From NCBI GenBank assembly GCA_024803745.1, contig JANJXV010000013.1:16613501-16677500 (forward strand): 64,000 bases of DNA, read 5' to 3'. Shown here in pieces: positions 48,962-58,016 of this stretch (its first letter is position 1; every line of letters begins with the position of its first letter). The DNA is from Megascapheus bottae. Lineage: Eukaryota > Chordata > Mammalia > Rodentia > Geomyidae. The notes under the pieces were generated by a model, which saw nothing but the letters and a program-made list of their open reading frames with translations, was not told where the DNA came from and ran no database searches. The position numbers and the translations under genes were made by a program.

Positions 48962-49405
48962 ACTGAATCCATCTTGTTAAAGCAGCCTCCATTCTGTAAG
49001 AGTTAAATTCTGAGAAATCCCCTAACTGCCTCTTCTCAGAACTGCAAGATGCTCCATCAGAGTTTACTCAGAAAGCTAGCAAGGACATTCAAAGGTAATC
49101 TCTAGGACTGCAGCTGTGTTCCACAGCTAGCAAGGAAACCATAACATCAGAACCGATAAGAAACTGAGAAATGTCTCTACATAAAAGTTAACTAAAACAG
49201 GAGGCTGTGAGAATGAAAACTAAAACTTGTTTACTCTGTACTATAAAAGCTGTGCTAATTCTGTACTCGGGGCCTCCAAGCATCACTGGTTTCTAAGGCA
49301 TGGAGGACCAAGTTTGATCTTGCTAATAAATGGCTCTTTGTTGCTTGCATTGGTTGTGGACTCTGGTGGTCTTTCAGGGGGATTGTGAACTTTGGGCACA
49401 ACACT
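48962..49405 (+). repeat. Solo ERV LTR, class I-like
   Basis: LTR grammar is visible: promoter ACTATAAAAGCTGTG (49240), poly(A) signal AATAAATGGCTCTTTGTTGC (49325) and the U5-like CTCTGGTGGTCTTTCAGG. No internal viral genes are adjacent. Confidence 0.7.
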
Positions 49406-49409
49406 ACTT

Positions 49410-50650
49410 CATTGGAGGACAAGCTCTAGAACATGAACAAACTGTAACCAAACTATAAGCAAAACTTGTTACTTCAAGGTTAGGGATATGACATACCAAG
49501 AGAGTATGGAAGGATTTGTTATTTACATAGTCAAAATCTTTGTAGGGAAGAGAAGTAGCCTCTGAACCAGGAGTGTCTGAAGAGAAAAAAGGAGATTAGA
49601 CTGGATTTTTATTGTGGTTGTAGGGTGGGGCTGGGTGAAAGTTCCTGTAGGAGTGCCAGACTAAGAAGCTCACGCCTTAGCCTCAGGATGGGACATAAGA
49701 GGAAGGCGGAGTGAAGCGTAAAAGTTGTTGGCAGTCAAGGCTTGGGGAATTCAGCTTAGTGGAGGAGAACTCGCCTAGCATGTGCAGAGCTCTGTGTAAG
49801 CAGTTAGCTGGCAAACATCCCTTGCCCCATCAGTGGAGTTGGACTCATAATGCTTTATTCCAGTGTCTCTTCTTCCCAGCTTTGAGTCAGTACACCGTAC
49901 TAGAAAAAGCACAAGTTTTAGTATGGTAATATTTAGAGATCTACAACTTTAAATGAAGCTCCCAATCACGTTCTATTAGCAGGATTTATGAAGTAATAAG
50001 GAAGATAAAAGAATTTGACTGTTCAGTGTCCTTTTAGGTTCCTAGTGGAGAAAGTGTCTGGATAGTGGGAGTGAATGGTGGTCAGAGCCAGGTAATGAGT
50101 TTCCCAGATATAAAATGGTAACCAAGAACTTGCATAACTTCTTGGCATGGAAAGTTCTGTCACTAAAGAAGCTATTTAACCCACATTCAAATATCTGAAA
50201 ATGTTGCCACACCATACTGTTCCAGTCTTTGCTTGACATCACCATCATAGATAGTCCTGTGTCATCTCGCTTGCATTTACATTATAGGTATTAGATATTT
50301 TCCTTTTAAAGCTAATTTATGTTTAATTAGGATCTTTCCAGGGACAGTTTTTGCTATGGCTAAATGCTGCTTGAGATAAACTTGGATTTTTGTTTGAATT
50401 TATGATGAGTTGAAACAGTTTTGAAATGAGAATCATCTAAGTTTTAGAGTTTAATGATTAGTTTGCCTTTCTTCAGACCTTGCTTTCATACTTTTCACCC
50501 ATATCTTTCCCCTTGCCTTCATGGTGAGGGGAAATAGCCATGTAGTTATGTGATTCCTTCAGTTGGATTTCTGTGATGTTCACATTAGAATTATGGGTTG
50601 TTGAAAAAAGATTATAGCATTAAAATGTTCATGGTATAATATAATTATAA
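49410..50650. other. Intergenic, no gene recognised
   Basis: Short ORFs only. No family or RNA recognised. Confidence 0.5.
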
Positions 50651-50653
50651 AAG

Positions 50654-50876
50654 AATTGAAAGTTTGAGGCCGGGAGTTTGGCCTAGTGGTTAAAGTGCTT
50701 GCCTAGCATGCACGAAGACCCGGGTTCGATTCCTCGGTACCACATACATAGAAAAAAGCCAGAAGTGGTGCTGAGGCTCAAGTGGTAGAGTTCTAACTTT
50801 GAGAAAGTCCAAGGACAGTGCTCAGGCCCTGAGCTGAAGCCCAGGACTGGCAAAAAAAAAAATTGAAAGTTTGATA
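50654..50876 (+). repeat. IDL-Geo SINE, intact, with target-site duplication
   Basis: A forward dimer at 50668-50862 with intact B box (about 50733) and A tail, flanked by AATTGAAAGTTTGA. One of the best-preserved copies in the window. Confidence 0.93.
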
Positions 50877-51234
50877 AAAATTCATGCCCCAAGTATTTAT
50901 AACAAACATCTGTTACCATTTCATTCCTATGATGCCACTGGAGCATCATTCTTTGTTCTGTGACTAAGCAATTTTTTCCCCTTTGTTCTTCAGCCAAATG
51001 TCCAAGCAGCATGCTATTCCTTTCTATGCAGAGTGCTTGGCTTGGTGTCATTGGTCTACCAACTGTAAAATATTCACCTTAAATTTCTTATCTAGAAACT
51101 GACCATAGCTTCCTATTTTATTGTGGTTACAAAGTTCTCAGGGGAATATATAAAGTATTCATTTGTGCAGTGGGAATTCCCACCAGTCTCCACAACTTTC
51201 TGTTCTTGAATATAGTATTATTGTCTTTAAAATG

Positions 51235-51440
51235 TTTGTTTTTTTATTATCCTGAAGTAGTTGTACGAAGGTATAGAAAAGTTCCACATGCCAATTTATG
51301 AATACAATGCATCATGATCAAAGTCACTCTTCAATTGTTCTTCCCCAATGTCTCCCAACCCCACTGACCCCTCAAGACCACTACAGTTAATGACAGAACT
51401 CTTCAGTGCATTTTAGTCTCTGTTGTTAGGATGTGTGGAT
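51235..51440 (-). repeat. L1 3' fragment
   Basis: Shares AGTAGTTGTACGAAGG and GAATACAATGCATCATGATC style with the L1 end at 37600. Confidence 0.6.
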
Positions 51441-51464
51441 ATTTCAGATGTCAAAACATTTTAT

Positions 51465-51696
51465 GCCTGGTGCTGGTGGCTCATGGCTGTAATCCTAAAC
51501 TGCTCAGTATGTTGAGATATGAGAATCATGATTGTAAACCACCCCTGGCAGGAAAGTTGGTAAGACTTTTTATCTCCAATTAACTACCAAAAAGCTGGAA
51601 GTGGTTCTGTGGCTCAAGTGGTAGAGTACTAGCCTTGAACACATAAAGCTCAGAGACAGCACCTGGAGTCCAAGTTCAAGCCCCAGGACACATGCA

Positions 51697-51746
<50 letters not shown>
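51465..51746 (+). repeat. 7SL/B1-Geo SINE with (CA)n
   Basis: A forward composite whose 3' end grades into a CA run (51702-51746). Confidence 0.85.
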
Positions 51747-51748
<2 letters not shown>

Positions 51749-51749
51749 C

Positions 51750-54190
51750 ACTTTATGTTCTGTCACAATAGAAGGAATTGGAATCCAGCAAATGCTAACA
51801 GTCCTTCCAAGTAACAAGAGTACCTTATACATTTAATGTAGTTTTCCAGCCTAAAAATCCCAGTGTTTCCACTGGATGTCAGTAAAGGACTTTTGTAAAA
51901 TACTCCAATTCACATGCTATAACTAGCATTTATAGTATCATTAAAGCAACAAATCTGTAATGTTGTGAGGAACCCTATTGGCCCTAGCTCATGAATCTTT
52001 AAGAGAATCTGGTGTAGCTTCAAGAGTCATATAAATTCAGATGTTTCCTGATAGCTTCATGAATAGGATACAATAAAATTTCCAGATGCTTTCTTCCCAA
52101 ACTAAACTTACAAACTTCGTGCTTTTTGTTTGACTTTTGAATGTGACAGAGTAAGTTATTGGGAAGAGATCATTAGTTACCCTGGCCCATGTAATTCATG
52201 GTCATTTTACCATTTATACTACTGCCTCTTGTTTTAGGTCGATAGTTGTTTTCTGCTGTTTATATGATAAATAAGCATTACCATGATAGATAGTTATGTC
52301 TTCATAGTAATACATTTGTATTATATTATTAATATAGTTAATAACAGTACTTTTAATTGAATTTAAGTCGTTGCTTCTCATGAGGTTGTGCAAGTAAACA
52401 ATATAAATAACTTTTTGGGAAAAAGTATCTATTGGTGTCCATCTTACATGAATGGCAGTTGTTCATTTTTAAAAACAATAATAGAAATACTAAAGAAATA
52501 ATTAAATATATAGTCAAATATCAATATTCCTTAGTTCACATCTTGAAGTTTTCATGTCATATGGAATATGGTGATTTTTAAAAAATATATTTTTATTGTA
52601 ACTAATAGAAGGGTTACATTATATTCACCAGATAGAAGGTGCATTACTTCCCACGTTGCTACCCTTTGTCATGTTTTTGTCCCCATTTTCCTCCCCCCAC
52701 CCCCTCCCTAATGTTTGTTTCTTGAGGGCTTATTTTTTAAGTTTCTAGAGCCTATCGTCTCTTTTAGACTACAGTAAATTAATAGAGGAAAACTTGGATA
52801 CTTGGGCCTCTGCAGCTAATATGTCCTTGGAGTTCATTTTTTTTTGATGTTCTCCCTACTCTAGAACTCAACATTGTGTTAAATTAAGCACTTGTCTATA
52901 TTTAAGTGATTTTTAATTGTTCTATTTAGCATGTTCAATTAAAATGGACAAAAGAGAAGACTAGCACTTCTCTTTTCCAATAGTGTATGTAAGGAAACAA
53001 TCTCTATTCAGACAATATGTTCATTCTGGCAGGAGTAGACTTATACACATGTATATTTTTTATTTTACATTTTTACTTTTAGCCATATGTCATCTTTAAG
53101 TTCTCTATAGTTGCTTAGTGACATTCATAATTAAATTGAAATTGCATTTCCTAATTGCTACGAAAATATGCTATGCACTAGTATTCAGCAATCCCAGTGA
53201 AGTTTCTTTTTACTATATCTGTGTCCATTTATCCAGACTAACAATCTTACTTCTTTCAGAGGATCTAATGTCTTTCTTCTACCTAAAATTTTTTCCTTTA
53301 CTTGGTAATTCTCATTCATACATCATCCTTGTCCCCCTCCACCCGCCTCAACTGAAAAGTATTTTCTGATGAGTTCCTACCTTTGTTTAAAGTACTTCCT
53401 CTGTGCTCCCTTATATCCACTTAATCATTTCAATGCTATCAAATCTTTTTTTGCTGTAACTAGTAATATTTATTTCTTCCATTTAAGCAGTATTAAAATA
53501 GAATATGTGTAGCATACTATGGGAGTTTTGAGGAACTCTAAGCTGATTAGGAAAATCATAAGATCACACAAGCACTGATAAACTTTATAAACAGCATGAG
53601 GGGGCAATACAATGAGGCTATCTTTTGCTTTTTAAAATATAATACCCAAGGGTGTGTCTTGTATTTTTCTATGTCTTTAATTCTAAGAAAGACCCATGGT
53701 TCATAAGAAGGGCTTGACTGTGAATTAAGTGATGTAAGGAAGGTAGAAAAGAGGAAGGAATACAGAGAATAAAGAAGGGAGAAAGGGAGGAAGGGAAGAA
53801 GAAAAAAGAGAAGGAGGATAAGATGGATAAACTTCAATGTACTCCTAGATTAAAAAAATTATTAAAGAGGTGATATATAGAGGGATTACAGTTAGAAAAG
53901 TCAGACAATGAGCATTTCCAGATCTAGACCTTAAACTTCTCTTTTTATTTGCTCAATTATATTGTTTAATAGGTTGGTTAACCAGAAAAACATATTTTAT
54001 GTTATTGTAAACAAGTATTTAAGCCTTTTGCAAAACAATAATGTAAAGACTTACATAATCATATTCTAAAACTCCCAAGACTATTTTTACTTGGCTGGGT
54101 TTAATTACCTGAATGACAATGCCATCAAAGAAGGGAATGCACCAAAACAGAAAAGATAGATGAGAATCTTGCTTTTTTGTTTTGTTTTGT
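51750..54190. other. Intergenic 3' flank of the fusion gene
   Basis: Contains an L1 3' fragment (52573-52705, minus) and a purine-rich tract (53755-53822). No further VLIG homology was seen below about 54195. Confidence 0.5.
53944..53949 (-). terminator. Candidate poly(A) signal of the fusion gene
   Basis: AATAAA on the minus strand, about 290 bases beyond the stop at 54237. Confidence 0.35.
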
Positions 54191-54236
54191 TTTATCATAA
54201 TTCATAGGTGGCAGTAACTCTTTGTAACAGAGAGCA

Positions 54237-57200
54237 TCAACCAAAGTTTTGGAGGTTTGTGTAGGCCAACTTAAAATTAGTAAAGAATTCTTCTTTTTTG
54301 CTGTCTAGATACAGGGCAGTGTTGTTTGTCTTCTTAAATGCAGTGCACATCTTTTTAAATCTCTTGGCTGCCTCACGGAATAGCTCTAGTGCAAGTTCTA
54401 GTTTGTATTTGTTAGTTAGCAAGAATGTGACTTCTTGAGATGCAGCCTTGGTTTCAGTATGGATCACTTGCAGAATTTCATGGAAGTAACTAGAACTATA
54501 TCCCTCATTCTGCTGTTCTCTTACTTGTATGATTTCTTTAACCATTTCCATAATTCTAGCTGTAGTCGTCTTTATGATGTGTTTTTCAAACTCATCCACA
54601 GGAGGCCCATATACTTGTGTGTTTTGAGAAGTGATAACATGTTTAGAATAATTGATAGAAAATGGTTTCTTTGCATCACGGTATCTAATTATGTTAACAA
54701 TGTTGGGATACTGTTTAAAATGAGCCAGCAGAATGTTTTCTAGCTCAATATCAATATCAGGATCCTCAGCAGGTGGAAGTGCAGTAGGCAACAAAATAGT
54801 GATGTCTTCTGACCAGATCTTGTTGAACAGATCTCTGAGCTCCTTCTCTTGTGGTTCTGTGTTATTGGAGGACACAACTACCTCTCTCATTTTTTCTAAT
54901 AACTTACGCTCCAAGTTTATCTCTTCTTCTTTTAAAAAGTCTTGTATTTTCTTTCCACTTATTAGATCTTCACATTTTCTCATGACTTCTACTATGAGTT
55001 CCTCTTTCAGTGTTTCCAAGTCCTCTTCAAATTTTCCTTTCCATTGAGCTAATATATCTCTGTCTTGATCTTCTTGAAAACACCTTTGAAATTCTTGCTT
55101 AATAGAGTCATATTTTTCCCCAACTAGGGTATTAATTGAGGTCTTTTGAATCTCCTTAATTAAGCCATTTTTAATCTGATTGGTCAGCTGACTCTGCAAG
55201 CCCAGCACATAACTTCTCAGCTCCCAGGTCCAACTGTTGTACTTGATCTCTAGTTTATTCATAGCCACAACCTCTCGGGTGTTCCTAAAGCTAAAGATGA
55301 AGCGTTCATTCATTAAGGCCTTCCATAATTCCCGTATCCGGATTTTAAGTTCTGATATTTTCAAAATACTTCCCCTGCAGTCCTCTTTGGCAAGCTTAAG
55401 AATCTTGCTTTTCAGCTCCTGGACATTGTGGCTGTAGCAGGGATTTGGAGGTGCCATTGGAGGATAGCCTTCCCAAAGCTGAGCAAAGGAATGGACGTGC
55501 ACCTTCACATCAAACTTAATAACATCACTGAAGTGGCTTACATCTGAGCACTGTTCATGAGTCGCAGCAGCAAGAGCAATTTCATCTAATCTGTTTTTTA
55601 ACCACCTTTGTCTTGCCATGCTTTGATTTGTATCTATAATATCTTCTACATTCTGATGAACAAATAGACACTGTGGGGAGATATTCATTTGTTTCATCCT
55701 GAGAAAAGCATGAAGAGCTATTTGGAGAATATCTTGCATTTCTGATAGATTTTCTCCAAAAATATTGATTAGAGTTAAGTTTCCAAGTCCTATGACAAAG
55801 GTTGCCAACTCATTTTCCTTGTTCTTTGCTTTGTCCATGAGCTGTGGAGCTCCCAGTCCTTCTGAGTCCACAACAAGCACAAAATCAAAGCCCATCTGTT
55901 CTCTGAGCATCTCTTCCACCTTTAGAAGCTGCATGTAGACTCCCTGGGTATGCTTCACAGCACTGAGACTGAACTGTAGCCCAAACATTGCATTCAATAG
56001 AGTGGACTTGCCTGAGCTCTGCAGGCCAAGGACTGAAAGAACAAACACTTGTTTGTCTCCAAGTTTCTCAGAGACCTTGTCAAAAATAGCTGTCACCCAC
56101 GTCAGTGGCACATATGAAGCATCTCCATCCATCAGTTCAATAGGAGCTCCAGATACCATCAAATCAGCAGCCATTTGGGGAAGGGAGAGGAACAGTTCAT
56201 TTATTTGTGGGGATGCTTCTTCCAGAGCTTCATAGATCTGGCCCACTTCTCTCAGGAGATGCTCAATCCCCAGAGTGGAATCATGGATCTCTCTGGAAAC
56301 AGCTTCTAGTTCAGCTTCCCAGTGTCTGACAGAGTCTACCGTTGACTGCTTTTGCTTCTCTGTTTGCACCTGAGCCAGCAGGGAAGTATGCCTCTGATGA
56401 AGTCTTTCTAAGTGTGTCTTGGTTAGCTGGTCCATCAAAATGCTCAACTTTTGCAGAAAGTAGAGCTCTGTGTGAGTATCTGGGTGTGGCTGTAGACTTT
56501 CAAGTAGGAATTTCATCATGTCATTAAGGTTAATTACTTTGTAATATTGCTCACAACGTATATTTTGTTTTTCCTTTTCAATCTCATTCTTGTATTGTTC
56601 AATACTCCTGTTTCTCTTTTCTCTCAGATGATAGAATTCCTTGTCCTTTTTGCACCAATCATGCCATAGCTGTCCCTGAAGGGGTAGAAAATTTTCCTTT
56701 ATCTGAGATAATTGTACTTTCTTAAAGAGCTCCATAATGCTGTCTGCTTTTCTTCCTGCTTCCTGGCAATCTGTTTGATCCACATCAAGGATGAATCTAT
56801 ACTTTCTAGCAATGTTGGCATAACTATTCAAACTACAAGGTGATCTAGATTCCTTCAGCATCTGTGTTAATGTAGTTGTGATTTTATCTGCTATTTCTAT
56901 TTTATGTAGATTCTTGATACCAATTCTCACTCTGTGAGTATCATACTTCTCATCAACAATATTTTCTACATTTTCAAGCAAACAGATAAGAGGTTTGCAT
57001 ACATCCCAAAATTCACATAGAATGGAACTCTTCATTTTTTTAACATCTGAAGTTGACAGGAGTACAATCACTGAGGAGATCTCATTCAAGAACTTAACTT
57101 GATCCTCATGCATTTCAGCATTTCCATGCAGATTGGTGAAGGCAATACAGTTTTCAAACCTATCCGTAGTTCTCCCACTTGGGCAGAACCAGCTGATTTC

Positions 57201-58016
57201 CACCATTCCTTCTGTCAATAGACAGCTATTTTTGCCGGTGTTAGCATGATGGTGAAAAAAGTTGTCATGTTTGCCGTTACTCAGTATTGAATTCAAAATT
57301 TGTGACTTTGATACAGAGACAAAGTTTCCAACTCTTATGAAAGATACAACATGTGTAGGTTGCCAACTAATCAGCTGATTATCATAATTCTTAATTTTTT
57401 TCTCCCAACCTATTTTTTCCACTTCTCTCCAGCTTCTTCTAATATGACTAAGAGACCAAAGAGGGAATTCAATTTGGGATTTGGTGGGACTGGGTACCAA
57501 AAATGGAAGTGCAAATTGACAGACAGAAAGTTTGGTTAAAATATGTTGTCTTGTAAAGTCATCTGCACAGTGGAAAATTGCCATTTGTATGTCCATTGGG
57601 TGAATACAGGATTTTGCTGTGGCTGATTGTACTTCATTGATAGTGAAAAAATCCTCAAGTGTTGGTTTTCTTTCTGATTGGTTGATTTTTTTCAATGACT
57701 GAGATCCATTAGAAATGGTATCTCTATAAGCTATGTACCTTAAATGGTAATCTAATACCAAAAGCTTTTCTAGGAAAAAATATGGTAGATCTTCCTCAGC
57801 TCTTGGTTGAACACCAAGGAAGGAGGTTTTATTTATCAAAAGCAAATTAACTTTGGTCATCTTCTTGGGGTAGTAACACTCCAGATTAAGTCGCCTGATC
57901 AAATCATAAAAGTGTTGGCTTTTTATTACTTCTTTATCACTACTTGTTTGAAGATCTTGGGGATGAAGATTAGTTTCCTTGGGTTCTTTCTTGGAGTTAA
58001 AGATATTTTTAATTTT
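54237..58016 (-). CDS. URGCP/VLIG GTPase core exon (exon 3 of the fusion gene)
   Basis: This single open exon has 1259 codons plus TGA. It starts after a strong 3' splice site (TTTCCTTTCATTCCTTTCTAG at 58037-58017), whose TAG would be an in-frame stop if not spliced. Homology to GVIN1 begins near HFYDLIRRLNLECYYPKKM, matching GVIN1 FLDLLKRLGLEYYYPKKM at residue 867. The G domain is strongly conserved (LGLQSSGKSTLLNAMFGLQF, VIGLGNLTLINIFGEN, PPMAPPNPCYSHN). The last aligned stretch is YLDSKKEEFFTNFK, after which an indel shifts frame to a TGA at 54239-54237. The exon has no SINE insertion, although its flanks do. Long openness suggests constraint or recent origin. Confidence 0.9.
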   Translation of the reverse strand, partial: KIKNIFNSKKEPKETNLHPQDLQTSSDKEVIKSQHFYDLIRRLNLECYYPKKMTKVNLLLINKTSFLGVQPRAEEDLPYFFLEKLLVLDYHLRYIAYRDTISNGSQSLKKINQSERKPTLEDFFTINEVQSATAKSCIHPMDIQMAIFHCADDFTRQHILTKLSVCQFALPFLVPSPTKSQIEFPLWSLSHIRRSWREVEKIGWEKKIKNYDNQLISWQPTHVVSFIRVGNFVSVSKSQILNSILSNGKHDNFFHHHANTGKNSCLLTEGMVEISWFCPSGRTTDRFENCIAFTNLHGNAEMHEDQVKFLNEISSVIVLLSTSDVKKMKSSILCEFWDVCKPLICLLENVENIVDEKYDTHRVRIGIKNLHKIEIADKITTTLTQMLKESRSPCSLNSYANIARKYRFILDVDQTDCQEAGRKADSIMELFKKVQLSQIKENFLPLQGQLWHDWCKKDKEFYHLREKRNRSIEQYKNEIEKEKQNIRCEQYYKVINLNDMMKFLLESLQPHPDTHTELYFLQKLSILMDQLTKTHLERLHQRHTSLLAQVQTEKQKQSTVDSVRHWEAELEAVSREIHDSTLGIEHLLREVGQIYEALEEASPQINELFLSLPQMAADLMVSGAPIELMDGDASYVPLTWVTAIFDKVSEKLGDKQVFVLSVLGLQSSGKSTLLNAMFGLQFSLSAVKHTQGVYMQLLKVEEMLREQMGFDFVLVVDSEGLGAPQLMDKAKNKENELATFVIGLGNLTLINIFGENLSEMQDILQIALHAFLRMKQMNISPQCLFVHQNVEDIIDTNQSMARQRWLKNRLDEIALAAATHEQCSDVSHFSDVIKFDVKVHVHSFAQLWEGYPPMAPPNPCYSHNVQELKSKILKLAKEDCRGSILKISELKIRIRELWKALMNERFIFSFRNTREVVAMNKLEIKYNSWTWELRSYVLGLQSQLTNQIKNGLIKEIQKTSINTLVGEKYDSIKQEFQRCFQEDQDRDILAQWKGKFEEDLETLKEELIVEVMRKCEDLISGKKIQDFLKEEEINLERKLLEKMREVVVSSNNTEPQEKELRDLFNKIWSEDITILLPTALPPAEDPDIDIELENILLAHFKQYPNIVNIIRYRDAKKPFSINYSKHVITSQNTQVYGPPVDEFEKHIIKTTTARIMEMVKEIIQVREQQNEGYSSSYFHEILQVIHTETKAASQEVTFLLTNKYKLELALELFREAAKRFKKMCTAFKKTNNTALYLDSKKEEFFTNFKLAYTNLQNFG

